A DNA stretch of 64,000 bases from Arcobacter cryaerophilus gv. crypticus (GTDB taxonomy: Bacteria > Campylobacterota > Campylobacteria > Campylobacterales > Arcobacteraceae). The notes beneath the pieces were generated by a model. That model searched no databases and was not told where the DNA came from. It saw only the letters and a program-made list of their open reading frames with translations. A program made the position numbers and the translations under genes. This document shows positions 46,249 to 56,614 of the stretch, piece by piece; the first letter of the stretch is position 1, and each line of letters opens with the position of its first letter. The stretch spans positions 34,964-98,963 of the forward strand of contig NZ_NXGI01000004.1 in assembly GCF_002993025.1 (NCBI RefSeq), given 5' to 3'.

Positions 46249-48156
46249 TTACATAGCAAGAGATGTTATTTTTGTAAGTCTTTTTGCAAATGCAACTTTA
46301 TCACTTACATCTACACCTTCGCTAATTTTTGCTAAATCAAGTAAAATCCAAGATACATCTTCTATTAATTCATCATTTGTTGAAGCTTGTAATTTTTTTA
46401 CTATTTCGTGATTTGGATTAATCTCTAAAATAGGTTTAACCTCTGGCATTTCTTGTCCCATTTGTCTAAACATATGTGCCATAGAAGCCATTTGAGCATC
46501 TTGTGCATCTTTTGTAATACAAGAAGCAAAACTATCAAGTCTTGAAGTAATTTTTACATCTTTTACTTCATTTGCTAATTTCTCTTTTATTTTTGAAACT
46601 ATATCTTTGAACTCTTCTTCAATTTTTTGTTTCTCTTCTTCATTTACCTCAACTTTTGGAGCTTCTGCAGTTGTAATATCTGTAAATTGCCACTCTTTAA
46701 ATGCTCCAATTGTTGGAGTTATAATATCATCTATCTCTTTATCATCTAAGATTAAAACTTCTATATTGTTTTTCTTATAACTTTCAAGTAGTGGAGAGTT
46801 TCTTAATACTTTTTCATTATCTCCAACAATATAATATATAGCTTTTTGCTCACTATTTGCTCTTTGTTTATAATCTTCCAAAGAAGTAAGTTTTGATTCA
46901 TCAGCAGTAGATTTGTATCTTAAAAGTTCTAAAATAGACTCTTTATTTGTATAATCTTGATAAACACCCTCTTTTAAAGCACGATTGTATTGAGAGATAA
47001 ATTGTGAGTATTTCTCTTCATCTTTTGATAATTTTTTAATCTCACTTAAAATCTTTTTAACACTACTTTGTTTGATATTTGCTAAAATTCTATTCTCTTG
47101 TAAAATCTCTCTGCTTACATTTAGAGGTAAATCTTCACTATCAATAATTCCTCTTACAAATCTTAAATATGTAGGTAAAAGTTCTCTATCATCATCTGTT
47201 ATAAATACTCTTTTTACATATAGTTTAATTCCACTTTGATAATCGGCTCTATACATATCCATTGGAGCAATTTTAGGAATATAAAATAGAGTTGTATATT
47301 CGTTTACACCCTCTGTTTTTGTATGAATTGTAAGAAGTGGATCTGAACTATCTTGAGAAATTGATTTGTAAAAACTATTATAATCCTCATCTTTTAATTT
47401 AGCTTTAGCTTGAGTCCAAAGCGCTGTTGCTTCATTTATTTGCTCATGTTTTCTCTCAATAGTTTTAACTGCTTCTTTTCCTGCTTCTTTATCCTCTTGG
47501 CTTAACTCAAGAGTAACTTCTTCATCATAGTTTAAGAAAATTGGATAAGCAATATGGTTTGAATATTTTTCAACTATATTTTTTATTCTATATTTACTTG
47601 CAAACTCACTTACCTCATCATCTTTTAGTTTGATATAAATAACTGTTCCAGCACTCTCTTTTGTACAAGCAGATAAATCAAACTCTCCAGTTCCAGTTGA
47701 ACTCCATTTATAAGCAGTCTCTTCACCTGCTTTTTTTGATATTACATCAACTTTATCTGCAACCATAAATACAGAGTAAAATCCAACTCCAAATTGACCA
47801 ATAAGATTTGAATCTTTTTTTGCATCACCTGTTAGTGCTTCAACAAAAGATTTAGTACCACTTTTTGCAATAGTACCAATAGAGTTTATCAAATCCTGCT
47901 CATTCATACCAAGACCATTATCTGAAATAGTTAAAGATTTATCTTTCTCATCAAAAGAGATATTAATCTCACCACTCCAAGAAGCAAAACTCTCTTTTAA
48001 CTTTTCATCTGTAAGTCTTAGATAGTTTAATTTATCAATAGCATCGCTTGAGTTTGATACAAGCTCTCTTATAAAAATCTCTTTATTTGAGTATAAAGAG
48101 TGTGTCATTAAATGAAGTAGTTGCCCTACTTCTGTTTGAAATTGATGTTTTGCCAT
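46249..48156 (-). CDS. htpG: chaperone HtpG (Hsp90)
   Basis: A 635-residue ATP-dependent Hsp90 chaperone. The N-terminal GHKL ATPase domain contains RELVSNSSDAIDKLNYL, ISDNGLGMNEQDL and GQFGVGFYSVFMVADKV. The middle domain has YVKRVFITDDDRELLP and FVRGIIDSEDLPLNVSREILQ. The C-terminal dimerisation domain is complete. An AAAAAAGGAG site precedes the ATG. A CIRCE-like inverted repeat lies 97 bases upstream, pointing to HrcA heat-shock control. Confidence 0.97.
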   Translation of the reverse strand: MAKHQFQTEVGQLLHLMTHSLYSNKEIFIRELVSNSSDAIDKLNYLRLTDEKLKESFASWSGEINISFDEKDKSLTISDNGLGMNEQDLINSIGTIAKSGTKSFVEALTGDAKKDSNLIGQFGVGFYSVFMVADKVDVISKKAGEETAYKWSSTGTGEFDLSACTKESAGTVIYIKLKDDEVSEFASKYRIKNIVEKYSNHIAYPIFLNYDEEVTLELSQEDKEAGKEAVKTIERKHEQINEATALWTQAKAKLKDEDYNSFYKSISQDSSDPLLTIHTKTEGVNEYTTLFYIPKIAPMDMYRADYQSGIKLYVKRVFITDDDRELLPTYLRFVRGIIDSEDLPLNVSREILQENRILANIKQSSVKKILSEIKKLSKDEEKYSQFISQYNRALKEGVYQDYTNKESILELLRYKSTADESKLTSLEDYKQRANSEQKAIYYIVGDNEKVLRNSPLLESYKKNNIEVLILDDKEIDDIITPTIGAFKEWQFTDITTAEAPKVEVNEEEKQKIEEEFKDIVSKIKEKLANEVKDVKITSRLDSFASCITKDAQDAQMASMAHMFRQMGQEMPEVKPILEINPNHEIVKKLQASTNDELIEDVSWILLDLAKISEGVDVSDKVAFAKRLTKITSLAM

Positions 48157-48252
48157 AAAAAATCTCCTTTTTTATATATATTATAAATTTTTAAATTTCA
48201 AAAGGGAATTTTATCAAACCTTTATTAAACTTGGCTAAAGTTTTTTATTTTT

Positions 48253-48279
48253 TTAGCACTATTGCATAATGAGTGCTAA
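48253..48279. promoter_or_regulatory. CIRCE element (HrcA operator)
   Basis: TTAGCACTA, nine bases, then GAGTGCTAA matches the CIRCE consensus (TTAGCACTC-N9-GAGTGCTAA) with a single mismatch. It lies between the divergent htpG and response-regulator genes. HrcA represses promoters with this element until heat shock. Here htpG is the sensible target. Confidence 0.8.
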
Positions 48280-48406
48280 AAATATACATTTTAGAGAAAA
48301 ATTATTATTTATTATTATTTATTATAAGATTTATATTATATTTACAATAATGATTATAAAATAAAAGCTTTATTTACAAATTTAAAAAAAGTTCTTGGGA
48401 GAGATT

Positions 48407-49318
48407 ATGGAATTCAAAAAACCAACCATTTTAGTTGTTGATGATATGACAACAACACTACTTTTACTTCACGATTTACTAAAGGATACGTATGAAGTAA
48501 AAATTGCAAAAAATGGCACAAAAGCTCTTGAAATTTTAGAATCACCAAATGAGATAGATTTAGTTCTTTTAGATATTGAGATGCCTGATATTAATGGTTA
48601 TGATGTTTGTAAAAGAATAAAAAACAACGAAACAATAAAAAATATTCCAATAATTTTTGTAACAGGAAAAACAAGCCAAGAAGATGAAGAGTATGGTTTA
48701 AATCTAGGAGCCATAGACTATATTACAAAGCCATTTAACAAAGCAATTGTAAAACTAAGATTAAAAAACTATCTTGATTTGAAAATGAAAAATGATATGC
48801 TTGAAAAACTATCAATGTATGATGGTTTAACAAATATTAGAAATAGAAGATTTTTTGATGAAACTTTTGAGAAAACATTTAATGAAATAAAAAGAGATAA
48901 AGAGTCTTTAGCTGTTTTGATGATAGATATAGATTTTTTTAAACCTTATAATGACAATTACGGACATGGTCAAGGAGATGAAGCTCTAAGAAAAGTTGCA
49001 AAAATTCTTGAAAGAACTATAAAAAGACCATCTGATTTTGTAGCAAGATATGGTGGAGAAGAGTTTGTAATTTTATTAAAAAATATAAACAAAGAAGGTG
49101 TTGAAGCAGTTGCAAATAATCTTTTAAATGCAGTTAGAGAGTTAAAAATAACTCATGAATTTTCAAAAATAGAAAACTATATAACAGTAAGTATTGGAGT
49201 ATCTTTTTACAACTCAATCTCTGATATTACAAAAATAGAGTTATTGATAAAAGCAGATGAAACTTTATATAATGTTAAAAATAGTGGCAGAAATAATTTT
49301 GCTATAGTTGAGATTTAA
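48407..49318 (+). CDS. response regulator with GGDEF output (PleD/WspR type)
   Basis: With the ATG at 48407, behind a GGGAGAG site, the protein is 303 residues; a TTG four codons earlier is unlikely. The receiver domain (1-120) has the phosphorylated Asp in LVLLDIEMPDINGYD and the switch Lys in ITKPF. The GGDEF domain (about 135-300) has an intact GGEEF site (ARYGGEEFVILL), so phosphorylation should drive c-di-GMP synthesis. The partner is probably the hybrid kinase that starts three bases after its stop. Confidence 0.95.
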   Translation: MEFKKPTILVVDDMTTTLLLLHDLLKDTYEVKIAKNGTKALEILESPNEIDLVLLDIEMPDINGYDVCKRIKNNETIKNIPIIFVTGKTSQEDEEYGLNLGAIDYITKPFNKAIVKLRLKNYLDLKMKNDMLEKLSMYDGLTNIRNRRFFDETFEKTFNEIKRDKESLAVLMIDIDFFKPYNDNYGHGQGDEALRKVAKILERTIKRPSDFVARYGGEEFVILLKNINKEGVEAVANNLLNAVRELKITHEFSKIENYITVSIGVSFYNSISDITKIELLIKADETLYNVKNSGRNNFAIVEI

Positions 49319-49320
49319 CT

Positions 49321-52300
49321 ATGAAAAATTACTCTTTAAAATATAAATTTTTAGGTTTAATAATATTTCTATTTGTAAGCTCATTTATTGCTTTTTTTTA
49401 TATTTTCTACGATTTTCAAAAAGAAAAATTAAATATTTTAAAAGATGAGCAAATTGCAAAAATAGATAACTCTTTTAATAAAAATATAGAAAAACATCTT
49501 AAAAATTACTACTTTGATATTGCTAAAAAGATTTTTGATAGTGAAGATGATTATGAAATAAAATCAGCAATAAAAGAAAAAGATAGAGAAAAACTAGAAA
49601 AAATAACAGCAGAAAAATATGCTGTTTTAGTAAAAAAAGATGAATACATAACTCAAATGAACTTTTTTTCAAAAGATAAAATAAATATTTTAAGACTTCA
49701 AAAATTAGATTTATCAGGAGAAGAAGAGAAAGACAATCGACCTCTTTTAAATGATGCATTTAATACAAAAAAAGTTGTTTCTGGTTTTGAAAATGGTTTA
49801 ACTGGATTGTCTTATAGAGTTATTATTCCATTATTTGATAATCAAAATGATTTTATAGGAGTTTTTGAAATAGGTGTTTCTACAAAAAAACTACTAGATA
49901 CTGTTACTTTTTTCAATAACATAGAAGGTGTTTTTTATGACAATTATAGCAATAACTTTTTAGCATCAAAATCTATTGATTCAAAATTTTTAGAATATCT
50001 AGAGAAATTTAAATATGAAAATAAAAATCAAGATATTGAGTTTGACAATAAACACTTAAATTTACAATTTTTTAATATCTTTTCAAATGATGGTAAAAAT
50101 TTAGGAAATTTCATATTTTTTCACGATTTAACAAAATATTATGATGATTTTTACAATGTAGTTAAAAACTTAATTTTAATATCTTTATTTACAATTTTTA
50201 TTATATATTTATTAGTTATTTATACTTTTAAAATCTTTTATAAACAAATCTCTATTCAAAAAAATAGAGCAGAAAAAATATTAGACTCTTCAAATAGTAT
50301 AGTAATAGTTAGTAGTAATGGTGAAAAATTAACACAAGCAAACCAAGCTTTTTTAAAGTTTTTCAATCTTAAATCTATTTCAGAGTTTACAAATAAATAT
50401 AACTGTATTTGTGACCATTTTATAGAAGAAGAAAATTATTTAACTTCAAAAATAGGTGAACTAAGTTGGGTTGAATATATTTCAATAAATCCAAATAAAA
50501 CTCACTTTGCAAAAATGAAAAAAGATGACAAACTTTATACTTTTAAAGTTTTTATAAAAGAAATAGATACTGAAACTTTTAAGCAAAATGAAGCTGTAGT
50601 TACTTTTGAAGATATTACACAAGAGCTTGAAAATGAAGAGTTATTAAAACAGAGTTTAAAATACAATCAAGCACTATTTGATAATACACCTGTTGCTATA
50701 TTTTTAGCTTCATCTAGTAGAGTTATTTTAAATATAAATAAAACTGCTTGTGAAATTTTTGGTTATACAAAAGAGGAACTACTTAACCAAAGTTTTGAAA
50801 TAATTCATCTTTCAAAAGAATCTTTTGATAAATTCTCACTAGAGTATAAAAAATTTGAAAACTCTATTTTAACAAATTTTGAGTTTCCTCTTAAACACAA
50901 AAATGGAAATACTATTTTTTGCTCTCTTTTTGGTACACCTCTTGATAATAGTGATTTATCAAAAGGATTTATTTGGACAATACTAGATATTACAGAGAAA
51001 AAACTTGCAGAAAAAGCTTTGATAAAAGAGAGAAATCTTTTTTCTAATGGTCCAGTTGTGGTAGTTGAGTGGAAATTTGATAAAAATTGGACTGTAAAAT
51101 ATATATCATCAAACTGTGAAACAGTTTTAGGATATACAAAAGAGGAGATACTTTCAGAAAATTTCAAATATTCATCAATAATTCATAAAGATGATTTAGA
51201 AAGAGTTTCAAAAGAGGTTAGTTTTTATACAAAAGATAAAAATTCTTATGAACAATCTTATAGAATTCGTCTTAAAAATGGAGAGTATCGTTGGTTTTAT
51301 GATTTTAATCATGTAATAAAAAACTCTTCTGGAGAGATTGAATCTATAAGAGGATATATGTTTGATCAAACTCAATTAAAAGATAGTGAAATAATATTAC
51401 AAAAAATAAATGAAGAGTTAAAACTTCAAACAGATATAGCACAAAAAGCAAATGAGTCAAAAAATCAGTTTTTGGCAAATATGAGTCATGAAATGAGAAC
51501 TCCAATGAATGCAATTATTGGTTTGAGTGAACTTTTGGCTGATACAAAAATTGATGAAAAACAGTATGATTTTATAAAAAAAATAAATACTTCTTCTAAA
51601 CTACTTTTAGGAATTATTAGTGATATTTTAGATTTCTCAAAAATTGAAACAGGTAATTTTGATTTAGATTTAAAAGCTTTCTCTTTGGAGAATTTATTAT
51701 CTCAATTAAGAGTAATTTTTTCTCATCTTGACAATTACAAGCATATTGAATTATATTTTTACAATAAATCAGGAACTCCAAAAATTGTTTTAAGTGATGA
51801 GTTAAGAATATTACAAGTTTTAACAAATTTTGTAAGCAATGCCTTGAAATTTACACATAAAGGAAATATTACTTTAAAAATAGAACTTCTTGAAAAAATA
51901 TCTAAAAACAGTGCAAAAATAAAATTTAGTGTTCAAGATACAGGAATTGGAATGAGTAAAGATGTAATTTCAAATCTATTTAAACCTTTTGTTCAAGCAG
52001 ATAACTCTACAACTAGAAAATATGGAGGAACTGGATTAGGATTATCAATATCTGAAAGAATAGTAAACTCTTTAGGTAGCACAATAGAGGTACAAAGTCA
52101 AAAAGATTTAGGAACTGAATTTAGTTTTACTATAAATATGGAAGTTTTAGAGTGGTCAAAAGATAGTTTACTAAATAATAAAAAATTTAAAATTTTAATA
52201 GTTGATGACCAAGAAATTTCAAGGGTAATATTAAAAGATATTCTAGAAAGGTTTGGTTACATTACTTATGAAGCAAAAGATGGAATTGAATCAATAGAAA

Positions 52301-53604
52301 TGGTAAAAGAAGCTGAAGCTTCAAATGAACCTTTTGATTTTATTCTTATGGATTGGAATATGCCTAGATTAAATGGAAAAGAAGCAATTAAAAAAATTTA
52401 TGAATTGTATAATCAAAAAGAGATTAAAAAAAATATTCCGTCTATTTTAATGGTTTCAGCTTACTCAAAAGATGAAATAAATTTGGATGATATTCATATT
52501 GACAATTTTTTAACTAAACCAGTTACAAGTTCAACTCTTTTTGATGCCTTAGCACAAATAAAAAAAGGTATCGTAAAAGAGGTAAATTCTTCAGATATGC
52601 ACAAAGATGCTCCAAATCTTTTTGGTTTAAAAATTTTGTTAGTTGAAGATAATGAAATAAACCAAGAAGTAGCTTCAATGTTTTTACAAAAAGCACAAAT
52701 TGAAGTAGATGTTGCAAACAATGGTTTAGAAGCAGTTGAGATATATAAAAAAAATCAAGGAAAATATGATTTAATTTTAATGGATTTACAAATGCCTATT
52801 TTAAGTGGTTATGATGCAACAACACAAATTCGTGAATTTGACAAAAATATTCCAATAGTTGCTCTTACTGCTGCTGCTATGATAGAAGATAAAGAAAAAG
52901 TTCTAAAATTTGGAATGAATGACCACTTAAGTAAACCAATAAATAGTAATGAGTTATATAATACGATTATTAAATACTCAAAAAAAATTACTAAAAAAAA
53001 TCTTATACCTTCTGTAGCAAAAAGTGATGAAAATATTGTTTTGGATTGGGAATTATTAGAAAAATCTTTAAGCAATAAAGAACTAATAAATAAACTTTTA
53101 AATAAGTTTATTGAACAACTAAATACAGATTTTGCTTTTATTGTAGAAAAAGTTACAGAAAATAGCAGTGATGCCCCATCTTTAATTCATGGATTAAAAG
53201 GTGTTAGTGGAAACTTAGGAGCAAATTCACTTTTTGCAATTTGCCAAAAAATAGATAGTAAATTTAAAAATAAAAATGCATTAAATTCAATAGAAATTTC
53301 AACTTTAGAAGAAGAAATAGCAAAAGTTAAATTTGAGCTAAAACATTTAGATGGCATAAAAAATGAATCAAATAAAGAAGATACAAATCTTTTGACTAAA
53401 AGCGAATTTAAAAAGTTTATGATTAGTATAAAAAAAGATTTACAAGATGGTAGTGTAATTCTTGAAGAGGTTTTAGAAAAGCTATACTTAAATTTAAAAA
53501 ATAGCTTGAGTACTCAAGAAATAAAAACTCTAAAAGATTTTATTGATGATTTTGAATACTCTAAAGCTTTAGATATTTTAGAAAAGATAGAAGAAAAGGA
53601 ATAA
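49321..53604 (+). CDS. large hybrid sensor histidine kinase
   Basis: A 1427-residue phosphorelay protein. Layout: membrane helix (about 8-30), a long Cache-like periplasmic sensor (35-283), second helix (284-306), three PAS regions (about 315-430, 445-560, 570-690), HisKA with the phospho-His at about 723 (NMSHEMRTPMNAIIG), HATPase (to about 945; GGTGLGLSIS), receiver 1 (about 957-1075, LMDWNMPRLNG), receiver 2 (about 1104-1220, LMDLQMPILSG) and an HPt domain with its His near 1290 (LIHGLKGVSGNLGA). Phosphate can thus pass His-Asp-His internally and on to the upstream REC-GGDEF protein, which is inferred to be its target. Confidence 0.93.
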   Translation: MKNYSLKYKFLGLIIFLFVSSFIAFFYIFYDFQKEKLNILKDEQIAKIDNSFNKNIEKHLKNYYFDIAKKIFDSEDDYEIKSAIKEKDREKLEKITAEKYAVLVKKDEYITQMNFFSKDKINILRLQKLDLSGEEEKDNRPLLNDAFNTKKVVSGFENGLTGLSYRVIIPLFDNQNDFIGVFEIGVSTKKLLDTVTFFNNIEGVFYDNYSNNFLASKSIDSKFLEYLEKFKYENKNQDIEFDNKHLNLQFFNIFSNDGKNLGNFIFFHDLTKYYDDFYNVVKNLILISLFTIFIIYLLVIYTFKIFYKQISIQKNRAEKILDSSNSIVIVSSNGEKLTQANQAFLKFFNLKSISEFTNKYNCICDHFIEEENYLTSKIGELSWVEYISINPNKTHFAKMKKDDKLYTFKVFIKEIDTETFKQNEAVVTFEDITQELENEELLKQSLKYNQALFDNTPVAIFLASSSRVILNINKTACEIFGYTKEELLNQSFEIIHLSKESFDKFSLEYKKFENSILTNFEFPLKHKNGNTIFCSLFGTPLDNSDLSKGFIWTILDITEKKLAEKALIKERNLFSNGPVVVVEWKFDKNWTVKYISSNCETVLGYTKEEILSENFKYSSIIHKDDLERVSKEVSFYTKDKNSYEQSYRIRLKNGEYRWFYDFNHVIKNSSGEIESIRGYMFDQTQLKDSEIILQKINEELKLQTDIAQKANESKNQFLANMSHEMRTPMNAIIGLSELLADTKIDEKQYDFIKKINTSSKLLLGIISDILDFSKIETGNFDLDLKAFSLENLLSQLRVIFSHLDNYKHIELYFYNKSGTPKIVLSDELRILQVLTNFVSNALKFTHKGNITLKIELLEKISKNSAKIKFSVQDTGIGMSKDVISNLFKPFVQADNSTTRKYGGTGLGLSISERIVNSLGSTIEVQSQKDLGTEFSFTINMEVLEWSKDSLLNNKKFKILIVDDQEISRVILKDILERFGYITYEAKDGIESIEMVKEAEASNEPFDFILMDWNMPRLNGKEAIKKIYELYNQKEIKKNIPSILMVSAYSKDEINLDDIHIDNFLTKPVTSSTLFDALAQIKKGIVKEVNSSDMHKDAPNLFGLKILLVEDNEINQEVASMFLQKAQIEVDVANNGLEAVEIYKKNQGKYDLILMDLQMPILSGYDATTQIREFDKNIPIVALTAAAMIEDKEKVLKFGMNDHLSKPINSNELYNTIIKYSKKITKKNLIPSVAKSDENIVLDWELLEKSLSNKELINKLLNKFIEQLNTDFAFIVEKVTENSSDAPSLIHGLKGVSGNLGANSLFAICQKIDSKFKNKNALNSIEISTLEEEIAKVKFELKHLDGIKNESNKEDTNLLTKSEFKKFMISIKKDLQDGSVILEEVLEKLYLNLKNSLSTQEIKTLKDFIDDFEYSKALDILEKIEEKE

Positions 53605-53607
53605 TTT

Positions 53608-55503
53608 ATGACAAAACAAAATTTTATAGATGATTTACAAAAAATTTATGACTATTTAGATGAACAAAAAGCAAAAACAAATGAGTTATTAAAATTTTTG
53701 GAAAATAGTGAGTTTGAAAAACTAACTATTATAGATGAATTTGCAAAGAGTTTAGATTTGAAAATGAGTGATGATTTAAGATTTGCTCTAGTTACACGAC
53801 TTGTAAATTTAAGAGATGATAGCTTAGTTCAAGTTTTAAAAAAACTTGAAAAGAGTGAAAAAGAGATTATTGATATTCAAGAAAAAGCATATCAATTTGT
53901 AAAACAATATTGGCACGAAAAACATAAAAACTTAATAGATTTTATAGTTCAAAACAATCTTTTAACTCCTTTTTATCAAGAGATTTTTATAGGAGTTTAC
54001 AATGTTGGTCTTGCTATGTCATCTTGGCAAAGCTCTTGGACAGCACACATAATAAATAAAATAAATAAAGAACTAAGTGCTAAATTTGAAGGCAATGAAG
54101 AGAAAATTATGAAATATCTTGAAGATGAGAAACTTCTTGATTTAGGACATGGTGGGATAGTTGCTGATAGATGTTACTCTGCTTTAGTAAAAGAAGGTGA
54201 GAATTATACTTCAAAAGCATATATAAAAGCTTTCAAAAAAGAGGTTACAAAAACTGTAGATGCTCTTGAAGAGTTTGTAGATAAATTAATCGAGCTTGAA
54301 GATGAGATTTATAATCAAAAGTGGGATTATGTAAGATATATTCAAAGTTTGATTGTGGCATTTAGTGAAGATAAAACAGATGAACTTGTAAACAAATGGG
54401 CAAATGTAGATAGAGCTTGGATGAAAATCACAACACCTATTCAAATAGGACATCCACTTGAATATTATGAAGACCACTTTAGAAAAGCAGTTGCTTTGGA
54501 GTGGGATATAAGATTAACAAATCCAAAATTTGCACAAAATGACCATAGAGTAAATAAGATAAAATCATCATTTACAAAAATATTTAGTAGCTTTGAAGCA
54601 AACGAAAATTATAAAAAAATATTTGATTTTAGCTTCAAATCACTCGATAAAGTACAACTTTATGTAGGTCGCCCTGCACTATTTTTTGGTGCAGAATTAA
54701 ATGGTCTTTTTTCAGCACAAGTTGTACCAAATGATGAAGTTGTAAGTCTTGAAGAGGGTAAAAAAATCTTTGCATTTTCTGATGAGATTTTACAAAGTAG
54801 TCGTGCTAAACCATTTTTACAACTAAGCCGTGAAATATTTGGGCAAGAGTTATTAACAAAAGATAGAAACTTTCTTTTTAAACAAACAGATTCTTGGCAT
54901 AGTGTTTATGATATTACAACTATTGGGCATGAATATGGACATATTTTATGGTGCGATGAAGAGAGTGAGAGTTTTATGAATAAAACAGGAAATTTTAAAA
55001 ATATTGAGGAGTTTAAAGCAACAACTGGTGGATTAATCTCATATTTACTTGATGAAAAAGATGACGAAAAACATCTAAAAGAAGCTATTTTAATAGATTT
55101 GATAAAAAGAAGCGTAGGACTTATCTCTTGGATGGAAGTGGATGAAGTTCAACCATACTATTGTGAAGGATTAATTCATCTTGCAGGTCTTTTTGAAAGT
55201 GGTATTTTGACTTGGAATGAAGAGAAAAAAGAGCTAAAAATTGATTTAGAAGATGAAAAATTTGAAAAACTAAAAGCTTGGTATATAAAAAATTATACAA
55301 GCTTAGCAAAACACTATTTAGAAAAACTAGATGCTACAAAGTTTTTGAATCTTTATGCTACTAAAAAAGATAAATATTTTATGCCAAACGATGAAAATAT
55401 AAAATCTTTTGTAGAGTATTATTTCAAAAGGTATCAAGAGATTGGTCAAGAGTTAGATAGTTTTGATAAAAAAGAGTTTTATCTAAACTCTATTTTACCT
55501 TGA
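53608..55503 (+). CDS. ciaB: CiaB-type invasion protein with HEXXH metalloprotease motif
   Basis: A 631-residue soluble protein without a classical signal peptide. Size and sequence fit the invasion protein CiaB annotated in Arcobacter and, more distantly, the Campylobacter invasion antigen B. It contains HEYGH at 441-445, the zinc-binding HEXXH motif of gluzincin-type metalloproteases, followed by NIEEFKATTGGL, which could provide the third ligand. The frame is three bases after the hybrid kinase gene. The 3' end overlaps the convergent speB-like gene by 25 bases. A role in host invasion is taken from the family name and is not shown by sequence. Confidence 0.78.
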   Translation: MTKQNFIDDLQKIYDYLDEQKAKTNELLKFLENSEFEKLTIIDEFAKSLDLKMSDDLRFALVTRLVNLRDDSLVQVLKKLEKSEKEIIDIQEKAYQFVKQYWHEKHKNLIDFIVQNNLLTPFYQEIFIGVYNVGLAMSSWQSSWTAHIINKINKELSAKFEGNEEKIMKYLEDEKLLDLGHGGIVADRCYSALVKEGENYTSKAYIKAFKKEVTKTVDALEEFVDKLIELEDEIYNQKWDYVRYIQSLIVAFSEDKTDELVNKWANVDRAWMKITTPIQIGHPLEYYEDHFRKAVALEWDIRLTNPKFAQNDHRVNKIKSSFTKIFSSFEANENYKKIFDFSFKSLDKVQLYVGRPALFFGAELNGLFSAQVVPNDEVVSLEEGKKIFAFSDEILQSSRAKPFLQLSREIFGQELLTKDRNFLFKQTDSWHSVYDITTIGHEYGHILWCDEESESFMNKTGNFKNIEEFKATTGGLISYLLDEKDDEKHLKEAILIDLIKRSVGLISWMEVDEVQPYYCEGLIHLAGLFESGILTWNEEKKELKIDLEDEKFEKLKAWYIKNYTSLAKHYLEKLDATKFLNLYATKKDKYFMPNDENIKSFVEYYFKRYQEIGQELDSFDKKEFYLNSILP

Positions 55504-56540
55504 CTTGCTAATAAAGCTCCGCAAAGATTATATAACACACGAGAGCCAACATTTGCATCCCAGCCATTTTTGCTATCTCCAACTTCAACTAAGTCAAAAC
55601 CTATAATCTTTCTTCCACTTTTTACTACCATAAAAATTAAATGCTCTAACTCTCCATATCTTAATCCTCCAGGAACTGGAGTTCCTGTATTTGGACAGTT
55701 TAATGGCTCAAGACCATCTATATCAATAGAGATATAGACATTTTTTGGAAGCTGTTCTATATATGGAGTGAAAACTTCTTCAATAGATTTTCCACTTGCA
55801 ATTTGCGCTTGCATAGCTGTATCGTAAAGACAAGCTCCTTTATTTCCTAGCTTAATCATTCTTTGTGCTTCTTCTTTACTATAATCTCTAATTCCAATCT
55901 GAACAAGTTTTGATACATTTTTGCACTCATTTAAAACATTATAAAAAATAGATGCGTGAGAATAAGTAAACCCTTCATAAGCCTCTCTTAAATCGTGATG
56001 AGCATCTACATGAAGTATTCCAAAATTATCTTTAGAAGTATCATCTAAAGCTTTTATAAGTCCTAGTGGACAAGAGTGATCACCACCAACAACTGCTACA
56101 AATTTGTCTTTTTTTATTTTTTTAAAAGCTGCTTCATACACATGTGAATTTATTGCTTTTGAAACTTCATTTACATATTTTAAATCTTTTTTGCAACTTT
56201 CACCACACTCTATTGCTTCCATTACTTTTAAAGCTTTTTTTCTAGTTTTATTACTAAGTTTTAGTAAATATTTATCTACTTCAAGCATAGCAATTCCAGC
56301 TTTATATGGTTTAATATAGTGATAATTTTCAACATCTAGTTGATGACTTGCTAACCTTATATTATCAGGTGCTTTTGAAGTTCCTTCTCCAAATGAAACA
56401 GTAGCTTCCCAAGGAACTGGGATTAAAATCAAGCTAGCCTCTTTTGGGTCTAAATTTCCACCAATAAATCCATCATTTTCTTTTGGTGGAAGACCTAGCT
56501 CTAAAACTTTTATATCTTCTTTTAAGCTTCTGTATTTCAT
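55479..56540 (-). CDS. speB: agmatinase/arginase-family ureohydrolase
   Basis: A 353-residue manganese-dependent ureohydrolase. Metal-binding motifs are intact: VVGGDHS, ILHVDAHHDLR and SIDIDGLEP. The N-terminal ~50 residues are longer than in E. coli SpeB. Family members hydrolyse agmatine, arginine, guanidinobutyrate or formiminoglutamate; agmatinase is the most usual call in this group, but the substrate is not certain. No polyamine gene lies next to it. Confidence 0.85.
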   Translation of the reverse strand: MKYRSLKEDIKVLELGLPPKENDGFIGGNLDPKEASLILIPVPWEATVSFGEGTSKAPDNIRLASHQLDVENYHYIKPYKAGIAMLEVDKYLLKLSNKTRKKALKVMEAIECGESCKKDLKYVNEVSKAINSHVYEAAFKKIKKDKFVAVVGGDHSCPLGLIKALDDTSKDNFGILHVDAHHDLREAYEGFTYSHASIFYNVLNECKNVSKLVQIGIRDYSKEEAQRMIKLGNKGACLYDTAMQAQIASGKSIEEVFTPYIEQLPKNVYISIDIDGLEPLNCPNTGTPVPGGLRYGELEHLIFMVVKSGRKIIGFDLVEVGDSKNGWDANVGSRVLYNLCGALLASQGKIEFR

Positions 56541-56614
56541 AAAGTAACTCCTTTTTTAATTTTTGTGATTATAAGATATTTAAACTATGGTAAAGTTAAT
56601 TATTTCTATAAAAT

